This document shows positions 37,389-44,930 of a stretch of 64,000 bases of DNA, piece by piece. A program made the position numbers and the translations under genes. The notes beneath the pieces were generated by a model that was given only the letters and a program-made list of their open reading frames with translations, had not been told where the DNA came from and did no database searches. Each line of letters starts with the position of its first letter. Positions within the stretch are counted from its first letter, which is position 1. Location: the NCBI RefSeq assembly GCF_015687175.1, contig NZ_JADPQG010000002.1, positions 62,001 through 126,000 on the forward strand. Direction: 5' to 3'. The DNA is from Reinekea sp. G2M2-21. GTDB lineage: Bacteria > Pseudomonadota > Gammaproteobacteria > Pseudomonadales > Natronospirillaceae.

Positions 37389-37497
37389 TACCCTTCAAGC
37401 CAAGGAATCAATCTTTTTCTGCAACTCTTAGCGTGCTCGACCATTCAAAACCCTGACTTCTATGATGCTCGACCAGAATAAGTTCCCGTAGCCCTTG

Positions 37498-37803
37498 TTA
37501 AACGTTATTTGCTTCGGAAAGCCCACAATTCTTGCACTTCATTTTTGTGAATACTATTGAAGTGTTTTCAAAAGCTAATTTATGACAGCTTGGACATTCT
37601 AGCTTTCTGAACTGGCGTGCCGACCACATCCAAAGTGAATACCAACTTAGCATGACTATGAGCCCCATAAAGACACCTGGTTGAAGGCCAGCAACATATA
37701 CTAAAATTGATATTGTAAAAAGCGCAAACGGAATCCAGCTAAGCCAAATGAGAATGTATATTCGCTTCCGTTTTCTTGCTTCTATCCAAAATGTCTTGTT
37801 CAT
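37498..37803 (-). CDS. Hypothetical membrane protein with C-terminal zinc ribbon
   Basis: From the ATG at 37801-37803 (MNKTFWIEARKRKR) the protein is 101 residues. Two membrane helices (IYILIWLSWIPFALFTISIL and the GVFMGLIVMLSWYSLWMW region) precede a four-cysteine zinc ribbon, CPSC then CKNC. The stop codon lies within an attC-like box. The layout suggests a small membrane-attached zinc protein; function unknown. Confidence 0.6.
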   Translation of the reverse strand: MNKTFWIEARKRKRIYILIWLSWIPFALFTISILVYVAGLQPGVFMGLIVMLSWYSLWMWSARQFRKLECPSCHKLAFENTSIVFTKMKCKNCGLSEANNV

Positions 37804-37942
37804 ATTCAATATCATCAATTAAACAATGTAAGGTAATCCTGATTTCGCGAGAAGTAACGAATTGATCTGCCACCTTCGACAATGCGTTTGTTAATAGGTG
37901 CTTGCACCCAGCACTCAATTATAGTCGGACGTTGCATTATCA

Positions 37943-38229
37943 TTAAATCTCGATACCGAAATGTACTTTTGCTATCAGAGCTGTTATTAACACTACTGCT
38001 AATGGCAAAACGAAACCCGCAATCGACTGAAAGAACTTTTTCCGATGGTACTTTCCGGTTTCATTAAAGAGATTGGGAAATAGTAATACTGCATCGCTAA
38101 TCCAAGGGCTATCGTTACCTTCCTTGAAATTACTTCGTGCTTTTTTTTATGATAAAAAGCCTTAATAAAAAACAGACCTGAACACAGCGCCATACAAGAA
38201 GTATTGACTGTTATTAGTGTATCAACCAT
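37943..38229 (-). pseudogene. Small two-helix membrane protein gene with a one-base frameshift in an A8 run
   Basis: Starting at the ATG at 38227-38229, the frame reads MVDTLITVNTSC through a helix (ALCSGLFFIKAF) to HKKK. At the eight-A run on the minus strand (38141-38148) the good frame changes. The new frame reads SNFKEGNDSPWISDAVLLF, then LFNETGKYHRKKFF and a second helix GFVLPLAVVLITALIA, ending at TAA 37943-37945. Adding one A would give a 95-residue two-helix protein. The uncorrected frame ends in an unnatural tail at 37999. Either a mutation, transcriptional slippage, or a sequencing error explains it. Confidence 0.7.
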
Positions 38230-38237
38230 TAAGTGCC

Positions 38238-38343
38238 TATTAACTCTACGACCATAAGACCACTGCAGAAGTGAATTTTTTGTGCTCGATTTTTTAACGC
38301 AAAACGAGGAAGTTCAGGCGCGAAATTGTTGCCCTTGTTAGTA
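38238..38343 (-). repeat. Candidate attC site
   Basis: CTATTAAC at the left and TTGTTAGTA at the right (38337-38343) bound a gene-free interval between two minus-strand cassette genes. Internal pairing is modest. Confidence 0.45.
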
Positions 38344-38344
38344 A

Positions 38345-38650
38345 CTATGTCCAAAGCGCCCACCTGATGTGAATTAAACGAATCAGCATCTGGTTTTCTT
38401 CTTGATGCTTTTCGTCGCTGCTAGGAATATCCTCTTCCTCATGAGATTGCCACCAAGCATATAATTCTTCCAGTTCCTTCTTGGCTGCTCGGTGCTTATT
38501 ATCAGCATCCCAATCTGTATGACCGCTTAGCAACCCTTCCTTCTCAATGCAATCAGACAGCAGCTGGAAGCAAGCATGGAGCATGACTGAATCTTTATCC
38601 CGCCACCCTCCATTAAGAGTATCGATTTTCAAGATGTTTCCAGGTTTCAT
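38345..38650 (-). CDS. Hypothetical protein, 101 residues
   Basis: From the ATG at 38648-38650 (MKPGNILKIDTLNGGW) a short soluble, strongly charged protein follows, with helices (CFQLLSDCIEKEGLL and KHRAAKKELEELYAWW). No family named; an upstream in-frame codon would extend it by 12 residues into the attC region. Confidence 0.6.
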   Translation of the reverse strand: MKPGNILKIDTLNGGWRDKDSVMLHACFQLLSDCIEKEGLLSGHTDWDADNKHRAAKKELEELYAWWQSHEEEDIPSSDEKHQEENQMLIRLIHIRWALWT

Positions 38651-38671
38651 GAACTTCCTTTTGACTACATA

Positions 38672-38752
38672 CGACCGCCACAGCAAAAAATGAACGCCGG
38701 TGAATTTCTAGTCCACCGCCCAGAACGGGCCGGTTGCTGGCGTTTGTTATGA
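38672..38752 (-). repeat. Candidate attC site with local family motif
   Basis: The interval contains AACGCCGG ... CCGGTTGCTGGCGTTTGTTATGA, giving paired inner arms and a right box GTTATGA (38746-38752). It includes the motif GCCGGTGAATTTCTAGTCCA, which recurs in other sites of this array. Confidence 0.55.
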
Positions 38753-38756
38753 GAAC

Positions 38757-39212
38757 CTAAGGCTGGCATACAATTTCAATAGAAGTAACTTTTGCAATCA
38801 TTACTCCCATCCTATACCAGCAAGTTAAATCAATATTTGGATAAAACTCGTATAAGTCTTCTGATTTTTCATGATACTGCCCGTAGATACCAACAGCCTT
38901 ATCTATTGATGAACCGGGGCATACACCTTCAAAAGTACATATATTAGGTGAGGTAGTAAATGCACCTACTATAAATTGACCGCTAAAATAGATGTCCAGT
39001 TCATCATACTTAAAGATAAGATTTATGAAATCCGATATTTCCTCACGAGAATTTGGTTCGCCAAGGATAGAAATTACAGCACCTTCATCAAGATCAGGAT
39101 CAAGATCAAGAGTGATACCACCTAGCGAAAGATGACTCTCGCTGCCAAGACAAACTGGTGTCAAAGCGATGAGGAAAAATACTCTAAGAGGAGTAACCAT
39201 TTTTATTCTCAT
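38757..39212 (-). CDS. Predicted secreted protein, 151 residues
   Basis: The ATG at 39210-39212 lies inside the attC box (GTTATGAG), common in cassettes. The product starts MRIKMVTPLRVFFLIALTP with a signal peptide ending near CLGSE. The mature part (GGITLDLDPDLDEGAVISIL) is acidic with four cysteines that could form disulfides. A longer in-frame reading runs into the attC site and is unlikely. Function unknown. Confidence 0.65.
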   Translation of the reverse strand: MRIKMVTPLRVFFLIALTPVCLGSESHLSLGGITLDLDPDLDEGAVISILGEPNSREEISDFINLIFKYDELDIYFSGQFIVGAFTTSPNICTFEGVCPGSSIDKAVGIYGQYHEKSEDLYEFYPNIDLTCWYRMGVMIAKVTSIEIVCQP

Positions 39213-39292
39213 AACGCCCCTAAACCGCGGCTTCGTGAAACGCAGCGATATTGAGTCGAAAGCCCGCCCCTGCAACGCGAGGATTTTATGCC
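39209..39292 (-). repeat. Candidate attC site
   Basis: TCATAACGCCCC at the left is a good box (minus GGCGTTATGA). The right end, GGATTTTATGCC, is degenerate. It sits exactly between two cassette genes. Confidence 0.5.
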
Positions 39293-39298
39293 AAGCTG

Positions 39299-39754
39299 CT
39301 ACAGGTTGATAGATTTCGACTTCGGTAGGATTTGCCTTTCAACCTCAGTTGCAGCATTAATATCGTCTAAAGTGACGTAGTACCAACTACTTTGGTTTAA
39401 GTTGATCGAAAGATAATCACTGCCAATACTAATATAAGCACTGTAATTCAGTACCTTTTGAAATTTTGAATAAGACACCACAACAGTTTTACCGTTTAGC
39501 CTGTATTCACACAAACCTGTTCTATAGTCTTGGTTATCGCCTCTATTAGCACTTTCTAAGATTAAATAGTCAATTCCGAATACACCCAAATCACTAATCA
39601 AACTCTCAGCAGAGTCATAATTCAAAGTGAGATAAAGTTCATACCCATCATTGTAGTGCCCACCTTTTGGGTAGCTTATTTTAAACCACCTTAATTTTTT
39701 CATTTTAGTTATTAGCTCATCATTTTCTTCTAAGCCCGATCCAAAACCAATCAT
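39299..39754 (-). CDS. Hypothetical protein, 151 residues
   Basis: A soluble protein (MIGFGSGLEENDELITKMKKL) with long beta-rich stretches such as YELYLTLNYDSAESLI and KTVVVSYSKFQKVL. No family recognised. It ends seven bases from the attC-like site on its left. Confidence 0.6.
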   Translation of the reverse strand: MIGFGSGLEENDELITKMKKLRWFKISYPKGGHYNDGYELYLTLNYDSAESLISDLGVFGIDYLILESANRGDNQDYRTGLCEYRLNGKTVVVSYSKFQKVLNYSAYISIGSDYLSINLNQSSWYYVTLDDINAATEVERQILPKSKSINL

Positions 39755-39853
39755 GTCTCATCCACAAATCTAATGCCGTTGAACACCGGAAAAATTGAAC
39801 ACCAGTGAAATTTGGTCGAAAGTGAGGAATGCGCGAGTGCTTGGTCCTGTTTT

Positions 39854-40189
39854 TCAACTTTGGTATGCCCCACCATTAGGATCGCAACCATCGATGTCGT
39901 GAAGTTTACCTTCGGCGACGACCTTGTCATTAGCACATACTTTATTAAAGCTCTAAATATCGTAAGCATCCCCGGGAACTGCATTGTCTTTTAATAGTTC
40001 TTCGAAATCCTCGAAGTCATCAAAGCCAAATACTCTCGGGCAGCTAGCGCCACGGTAAAACAATTGCTGAACTAAGATGGGACCCTGCTTATGTGCCCCT
40101 CGGATCTTAGAAATACTTTCATCCGGAAGGATTTTCTCACCTTTCGTTGTTCGATCATCAGGTTCGTAACGTGCAGACATTCTCTTCAT
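39854..40189 (-). pseudogene. Cassette gene interrupted by an in-frame TAG codon
   Basis: The frame from ATG 40187-40189 reads 78 residues (MKRMSARYEPDDRTTKGEK start, GDAYDI end) to TAG at 39953-39955. The same frame continues for 32 codons of good protein-like sequence (SFNKVCANDKVVAEGK, then DIDGCDPNGGAYQS) to TGA at 39854-39856. TAG for TGG (Trp) would fit. Core genes here use TAG as a true stop, so this is probably a nonsense mutation rather than recoding. Function unknown. Confidence 0.65.
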
Positions 40190-40198
40190 GGTGTTTTG

Positions 40199-40262
40199 TA
40201 CATAACACTTACGCCAGTGGTTAAAATGCGCAGAAAATTTTAGTCCACTGCGCGTTCTTTCT
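40199..40262 (-). repeat. attC site
   Basis: TACATAAC at the left is followed by ACGCCAGTGG, and CCACTGCGCGT pairs with it on the right. The motif TTTTAGTCCA occurs inside. It abuts the stop codon of the next cassette. Confidence 0.6.
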
Positions 40263-41022
40263 ATCTTAAATACGACTCAAATATCTGATCCCTAAAGAAG
40301 CTCAACCTATTCGGTATTTTTGTCTCTAACCAAATTTTAACATTTTTGGGCAATTGATCAGGGTACCTAAAATAGGCGTATGCAAATAGCGAAGTTTCTG
40401 CAAGGTCTTCGCCCATAGGATGGGACTTCGCATAGTCAGTTACGAAACAACAGTCTAGTCTTTGTGCATTTAACCATTGTTCATTATCGCTAAACAAATA
40501 ATCCAGTGTCGCATGTACAGACTCATGAAAAACTGTTTCTTCAAGATCATGATTGCCAATACGAATGTCCATGTTTTCAGAATAAACCACAAAAAAGTGA
40601 CCTAAATGATCTGAAAATGCGGTTTCGTTACCTTTGTGAATGACAACGTGTGATAACCGGTCACGCATGTATACAGGTAGCTTACCAAGGGGGCCTAATA
40701 GCTTTATAACGTATTTTTCAGCTTTTTTTCGTGAACCAAAGCTCGAATGTGAAAACACATTTATAGATGTTTCGTCTTTGAATGATATTTTGAAGTGAAA
40801 AGAGTCTGCATCAAAAAGGTCGTCACTCCTTTTGTCTGGCATTTCAGCACGCACTCTCCCTAAAAAGTGCAATGAGTGTCCAATGGTCGTTGAATCTTCA
40901 GTTATGAAATCAATTTCATTCGATACAACTGAATTCTCAAACAGTGATACGGTGTCAGCGACCGAATAGCTCCCTAAAATTAGGATAAGTCCGATAAAGA
41001 AAATATTCTTAAATTTACTCAT
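40261..41022 (-). CDS. Predicted secreted protein with HExxH-like segment
   Basis: The 253-residue product has a signal peptide (MSKFKNIFFIGLILILGSYSVA). The segment ETVFHESVHATLDYLF contains an HESVH motif of the HExxH zinc-protease type. An acidic residue further on (DLAETSLFAYAYFRYP) could be a third ligand. It may be a periplasmic metallopeptidase-like protein, but I cannot place the family and the match rests on this motif. It is one of the largest cassette genes. Confidence 0.6.
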   Translation of the reverse strand: MSKFKNIFFIGLILILGSYSVADTVSLFENSVVSNEIDFITEDSTTIGHSLHFLGRVRAEMPDKRSDDLFDADSFHFKISFKDETSINVFSHSSFGSRKKAEKYVIKLLGPLGKLPVYMRDRLSHVVIHKGNETAFSDHLGHFFVVYSENMDIRIGNHDLEETVFHESVHATLDYLFSDNEQWLNAQRLDCCFVTDYAKSHPMGEDLAETSLFAYAYFRYPDQLPKNVKIWLETKIPNRLSFFRDQIFESYLR

Positions 41023-41120
41023 TTAGTAGATCCATCTGTTGTGTGCAAGTTGTCGCCCAAAACAAGGGCGACGCATCCTTTCAGCCATGCAGTGGCGATA
41101 CTGCGTTATCTAGTTAAGTG

Positions 41121-41432
41121 CTACTTGATACATGGCACTGATTTTTCATTTATATCACAGGTCGTTGACCCACTCACTTTAGTAATTAAATCTCCAACCT
41201 TAAGCTGGTTTGAATCAAGAATGATTCGAGAACTGCTGAATTTTATCTTTGTGCCATTCTTCCTGCTGATCTCGATCAATGGCATATTGTGATTGTGCGA
41301 TTCCCACTCGATGAAAGATACGCGACCAGAGAATGCCATTCTCTCGACCTCGTCATGGTCTCGAATGCTCATAAACACACCAACACCCAATACTGGTATT
41401 GCTAGGGCTAAGAACTTTAAGAAACTAGGCAT
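41121..41432 (-). CDS. Hypothetical small membrane-anchored protein, 103 residues
   Basis: One N-terminal hydrophobic segment (LKFLALAIPVLGVGVFMSI) precedes a soluble beta-rich domain (RVSFIEWESHNHNMPLIEI) with two cysteines near the end. It may be anchored or secreted. Function unknown. Confidence 0.6.
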   Translation of the reverse strand: MPSFLKFLALAIPVLGVGVFMSIRDHDEVERMAFSGRVSFIEWESHNHNMPLIEISRKNGTKIKFSSSRIILDSNQLKVGDLITKVSGSTTCDINEKSVPCIK

Positions 41433-41444
41433 ACTCTCCCTGAT

Positions 41445-41531
41445 ATTTAACGCCTTGCATCGACAAATATCGAACGCCAGTGAATTATTTGTCCAACGCC
41501 CGATACGGCCGATTACTGCTATTTGTTAGGT
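41445..41531 (-). repeat. attC site
   Basis: ATTTAAC (41445-41451) and GTTAGGT (41525-41531) both fit the core consensus exactly. The site is 87 bases long, contains the array motif GCCAGTGAATTATTTGTCCA, and its right box overlaps the ankyrin gene stop. Confidence 0.75.
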
Positions 41532-41915
41532 GTACCTTTTAAATAGCGAGTTAAACTGTTTTGATGATTGAAGTGCTTGTTCTTTGGCACTTGTACCGAA
41601 TTCGGAGACAATACTTGGGTCCGCCCCGGCTTCCAGCAAAATAGTGATAACTTCTATATTCCCAGAGCTGACTGCTGCATGCAATGGAGTAAGTCCCATA
41701 TCCCCTTGAACATTCAGTCGAGCGCCTTCATCGACAAGAGTTCGTACACCATAAGCATCACCTCTACTTGCCAAGATATGTAAGGGTGTATCACCCATGC
41801 AATCTTGCGAATTCAGTTTAACTTTTTTATCTGGAGGCCAAGTTGGAAAAAGGAACTCTTTCGTGGATTCCAGTATTTCCTCAACTGACCTTCGTTGTTT
41901 AGGCTTCATAGACAC
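41526..41915 (-). CDS. Ankyrin-repeat protein, 129 residues
   Basis: Two to three ankyrin repeats are visible, with DTPLHILASRGDAYGVRTLV, GLTPLHAAVSSGNIEVITIL and a final partial repeat GADPSIVSEFGTSAKEQ. Ankyrin repeats mediate protein binding. There is no signal peptide, so it should act in the cytoplasm. The stop TAA lies inside the attC box on its left, and another attC box lies two bases from its start. Confidence 0.8.
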   Translation of the reverse strand: MSMKPKQRRSVEEILESTKEFLFPTWPPDKKVKLNSQDCMGDTPLHILASRGDAYGVRTLVDEGARLNVQGDMGLTPLHAAVSSGNIEVITILLEAGADPSIVSEFGTSAKEQALQSSKQFNSLFKRYT

Positions 41916-41972
41916 CTAACGTTTATGGAAATTGGGCGTTTCTTTCAGCGTCCATTGCCTGTGATGTTTATT
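41914..41972 (-). repeat. attC site, 59 bases
   Basis: ACCTAAC at 41914-41920 and GTTTATT at 41966-41972 bound a 59-base interval, the classical element length. The inner GGGCGTTTCTTTCAGCGTCC segment can pair partly. The right box overlaps the next stop codon. Confidence 0.6.
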
Positions 41973-42333
41973 GATTATAAGTTGCGTGGAGTACCGGACT
42001 GCAAATATCATATCCATATTTGGCCCATATCTCTAGGCCTATGCTTTTGTCATAGTGATAAATCGTCGACATGGCTACCTTTCCAGTTTCAATATATTTT
42101 AGAGGAAACCGAAAATACCTTTCTGCTCCTTTTGTGCCCTTCTTAGATGTTTGTGCAGTAATAATTGTAAGCATATCTTGATCCAGAAACAGCGGAACCG
42201 AAATTTGAACCTCGTATCCTTCCTTAGCCACAATAGAAACTATCTCATCTTCACTTGCTTTATATTCTTTGCACTGTAATGCAAATGAATTAGCAGATAT
42301 TCCGATAAATATTGTTAACAGAAAACATTTCAT
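41968..42333 (-). CDS. Predicted secreted protein, 121 residues
   Basis: It has a signal peptide (MKCFLLTIFIGISANSFA) and a mature domain of about 100 residues with cysteines and alternating strands (EIVSIVAKEGYEVQISVPLF). No family recognised. Flanked on both sides by attC-like sites. Confidence 0.65.
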   Translation of the reverse strand: MKCFLLTIFIGISANSFALQCKEYKASEDEIVSIVAKEGYEVQISVPLFLDQDMLTIITAQTSKKGTKGAERYFRFPLKYIETGKVAMSTIYHYDKSIGLEIWAKYGYDICSPVLHATYNQ

Positions 42334-42334
42334 G

Positions 42335-42437
42335 ATCGATAACGCCCATATTATTTGGCCATTTCACAAGAGCAAGACCTGCCGCGAAAATAGTATTTGT
42401 ACAGGTTTGAACAACAATCCATCACAATGCGAGTTTA
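42335..42437 (-). repeat. Candidate attC site
   Basis: CGATAACGCCC at the left and GCGAGTTTAGTC at the right bound a gene-free stretch between two cassettes. The left end is a good box; the right one is degenerate. Confidence 0.45.
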
Positions 42438-42887
42438 GTCAAAGAAATTTTCGCTAAAAACACCCAGATCGTGACATGACGGAAGGTTTGCAGCCCAGTC
42501 TAAGTATGCTTCTTCACCAGATTCAACATTATCAAAGTAATCACATGCTTTATTGTTCTTATCACCACCGATAATCCATCCCCAACCTTCGAAATCGTAA
42601 AGGACCATCCAATGATTCTTAACATCATCTAAACCAACAAGAAATAACCCTAGTTTTTCAGCATCGAATTCATCGTTAATACTTACTTCAAGTTTAACGA
42701 ACTTTCGCTAACGGTCTTCAATGCAATCCATTAACTTGAAACCATGTTTAGTTGCAAGAGGAGAGCTAGAACCGATGATGGAATAGAATGTGTCCAAGTT
42801 AATCCATTCTCCTTTTGGCTGTTTCATTAAATCCAGATACCGCTCATCATTAGCTAGTTCGATCATCAATTCGCAGTTATTTTCCAC
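42435..42887 (-). pseudogene. Cassette gene interrupted by an in-frame TAG codon
   Basis: A GTG at 42885-42887, six bases after GGAG, opens a frame of 59 codons (ENNCELMIELANDERYLDL near the start, HGFKLMDCIEDR at the end) to TAG at 42708-42710. The same frame runs on for 90 codons (EVSINDEFDAEKLGLFLVG, WMVLYDFEGWGWIIGG) to TAA at 42435-42437. Both halves look like real protein, so a 150-codon gene seems broken by one nonsense change. Two separate short genes are the alternative. No family recognised. Confidence 0.65.
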
Positions 42888-43004
42888 TTCTACTCCAATG
42901 TATCTCTATTGGTTGTAATGCTGTAGTTTAATCAGCTTGTGTATATCGTTTGCGGTTGGTTGGTGCGAAGCAGAAGCCAATCAGCAACACGGATTTGTTA
43001 GAAA

Positions 43005-43496
43005 TTATCGGTCCCAGTACCAATTCAATACTTCTGATACTTCCTCAATACCCACTTCAAGTATCAACTCAGCATAAGAATGCAATTCTGATGATGCAGC
43101 AATTGCTGCCAGCGCTGCCCGCGATACACCAGAATCAGTGTACTTATTAAGCGCTGCCAAAGATCCAAGTTGTTTAATTGCCTCGTGATATGATGATTTG
43201 AGCTCTTCCGGGACCACTACTCCGGATTTAAATCGAGCAACTTCAATTGCTGCAGGCAATGAAAAAAAGCTAGCAGTTGCTTTAGCGGGATTACCACTTA
43301 GGATACTGACAATTTCTGGAACAGCAGCGATAGAAGCGGTGAAGATATCGCCTTGATGATAGAGATTACTCCACAGAGTGAACCAAGGCTCTTTTTCAAA
43401 AGAGGATTCTTCAGGGAAGAACTCCAGTTGCTCTAATAGTCCTGGAATATCTTCGGCGATGCCGTATGCGTGTTTTAGGTTTCCCCAACTTGTCAT
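43005..43496 (-). CDS. Hypothetical helical protein, 163 residues
   Basis: The product is almost wholly helical with repeated hydrophobic pairs (SFFSLPAAIEVARF, EAIKQLGSLAALNKY, AALAAIAASSELHSYAEL), suggesting a HEAT- or ARM-like solenoid. A box GTTAGAA lies just left of its stop. No specific function. Confidence 0.6.
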   Translation of the reverse strand: MTSWGNLKHAYGIAEDIPGLLEQLEFFPEESSFEKEPWFTLWSNLYHQGDIFTASIAAVPEIVSILSGNPAKATASFFSLPAAIEVARFKSGVVVPEELKSSYHEAIKQLGSLAALNKYTDSGVSRAALAAIAASSELHSYAELILEVGIEEVSEVLNWYWDR

Positions 43497-43515
43497 GCAT
43501 AAACTTCCATACGAT

Positions 43516-43624
43516 TTCTAACGTTTCTATAACCGGTGAATTTTAGCGCCAGCGAAAATGAGTCCAAGACCAGCTTGCAAAGCAAGGATTCCTGGCCTGA
43601 GGTTCACTGGATTTTTTGTAGTAC
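43516..43624 (-). repeat. Candidate attC site
   Basis: TTCTAAC lies at the left. CCGGTGAA and TTCACTGG pair across the interval, and the array motif GGTGAATTTTAGCGCC with GAGTCCA is present. The right box is degenerate. Confidence 0.5.
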
Positions 43625-43625
43625 T

Positions 43626-44030
43626 TTACTGACAAACCTTCCTATATTCGTTCAATACGGCCTCGACCAAAGAAATAAGTTTATCTCTCTTAGTCCAAGG
43701 TTTTAGCTTAGATGGTAAGCGACTTAGCCAATGTCTATTTGGACCACAGTCATCCGACCTTATTCGAGATAGCTCATTAGTTGAAGGCATTTTTTTTTGC
43801 CCAATTACTCCTAGAAAATGCTCCGCTTCAAATACAGAGGCAAATTCCAGTAAATACCCCTTGTTTTCAACTACCAACAATGGGAAACCCTTCATGGGGA
43901 TGGGTTTATGGAACGGTGGGTCGTAGCTACTTGCATCATGCCAAGTATCGCCATCTACATTCGCATGCACCCAAAAGCTAATTGGAGTAGTAGTTAACTC
44001 CTTATTAAAAACTATGTGCCATTTACTCAT
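43626..44030 (-). CDS. Hypothetical protein, 134 residues
   Basis: A soluble protein (MSKWHIVFNKELTTTPISFWV) with a Trp- and Pro-rich first half and a basic C-terminus (RLPSKLKPWTKRDKLISLV). No family recognised. It is flanked on its start side by the best attC site in the window. Confidence 0.62.
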   Translation of the reverse strand: MSKWHIVFNKELTTTPISFWVHANVDGDTWHDASSYDPPFHKPIPMKGFPLLVVENKGYLLEFASVFEAEHFLGVIGQKKMPSTNELSRIRSDDCGPNRHWLSRLPSKLKPWTKRDKLISLVEAVLNEYRKVCQ

Positions 44031-44040
44031 GAGGTTGCAC

Positions 44041-44118
44041 TACTAACGCCGCCAGCAGGGGCCGAAAAACCAAAGCGAAGCAGCGGTTTTTTGTTCCCTC
44101 TGGCTGGCCTTGTTATAA
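44041..44118 (-). repeat. attC site, strongest hairpin in the array
   Basis: TACTAACGCCGCCAGCAGGG, then GCCGAAAAACC, pairs with GGTTTTTTG and CTCTGGCTGGCC, followed by GTTATAA. The long imperfect stem with unpaired bases and terminal boxes is typical of attC. The loop is AAAGCGAAGCAGC. Confidence 0.8.
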
Positions 44119-44169
44119 GTTTGCATTGATTCGGAAGAATTTGTGGATGTTACATGACAACTGGTTTAG

Positions 44170-44523
44170 CTACCCCGACTCAATACATATATTTGCAATA
44201 GCAAGCCACTGATAGTCATATAGGTTAAATCGAAAGCATAAATTGATGTGACCTGTTTTAGACATTGTGGCCTCTAGCCTGAACTCATCCTCCAGTGCCC
44301 GCCAAGATTTCTGTCCATCCCAGCCAGACCAATTGTCATCAAGCTCCTTAAAGAAATCCCAAACTGAAACTGCATACGCCGAATTTTCTACCTTGATAGT
44401 CGCATTCATTGCATCCGATCTTAGATGCAGGTCATAGTACTCAACCCATCCCTCATCGTTGAATCGTGGGTTATCTAGTACTACGCAAAAATCTGATTCG
44501 TTTCCTATCTGAATGCGATCCAT
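44170..44523 (-). CDS. Hypothetical protein, DUF6228-like
   Basis: The 117-residue soluble protein contains a DFFKELDDNWSGWDGQKSW segment followed by LEATMSKTGHINLCFRF. The pattern SGWDG-K-W then a beta hairpin resembles DUF6228 proteins as I recall them, but this needs a profile search. Flanked by attC sites on both sides. Confidence 0.65.
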   Translation of the reverse strand: MDRIQIGNESDFCVVLDNPRFNDEGWVEYYDLHLRSDAMNATIKVENSAYAVSVWDFFKELDDNWSGWDGQKSWRALEDEFRLEATMSKTGHINLCFRFNLYDYQWLAIANICIESG

Positions 44524-44532
44524 CGTTTTCCT

Positions 44533-44622
44533 TATAACGCCAATGCTTTGTGGCGAGCGAATGCACGCCCGGAACTGCGTGTTAACTTAAGCGGGCCTGA
44601 TGCAACAGCGCATTGTTACTTT
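44533..44622 (-). repeat. attC site
   Basis: TTATAACGCCAATGC at the left pairs with GCGCATTGTTA at the right. TTATAAC matches the ends of Vibrio-type attC repeats. The site lies between two cassette genes. Confidence 0.7.
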
Positions 44623-44930
44623 TACTGCGTATGAAAGCCGGTTACTAAACACTTATCTGAAGAGTCTTTGGTATAGTCCACTCTTATCACTGCATGTCCG
44701 GCAGTTTTAGCGGTTAATACTAAAGAAAATATAGCTTTGCCGCCTTCAGTAGACAGGTCAATGTACATCAATCCCCACTTACACTCAGGAAGCGATTCAA
44801 CGGGATAGAATCCTGCTGTACTTGCCCCTTCAGAAAAAACCCGATTTACGTGGATTGTTCTTCCCAAATTTTCTGCCAAAACTAGAGCAGAAGTGCACAC
44901 TAATAGAATGGTAATTGTCAGTTTTTTCAT
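44622..44930 (-). CDS. Predicted secreted protein, 102 residues
   Basis: The product has a signal peptide (MKKLTITILLVCTSALVLA) and a mature domain with two cysteines (LPECKWGLMYIDLS and SDKCLVTGFHTQ) that may form a disulfide. It is the rightmost, hence promoter-side, cassette gene. Function unknown. Confidence 0.65.
   Translation of the reverse strand: MKKLTITILLVCTSALVLAENLGRTIHVNRVFSEGASTAGFYPVESLPECKWGLMYIDLSTEGGKAIFSLVLTAKTAGHAVIRVDYTKDSSDKCLVTGFHTQ

Noticed and set aside
39751-39984. 77-residue minus-strand frame
   Set aside because: It lies in another frame from the cassette gene at 39854-40189, whose frame looks more protein-like on both sides of its TAG.
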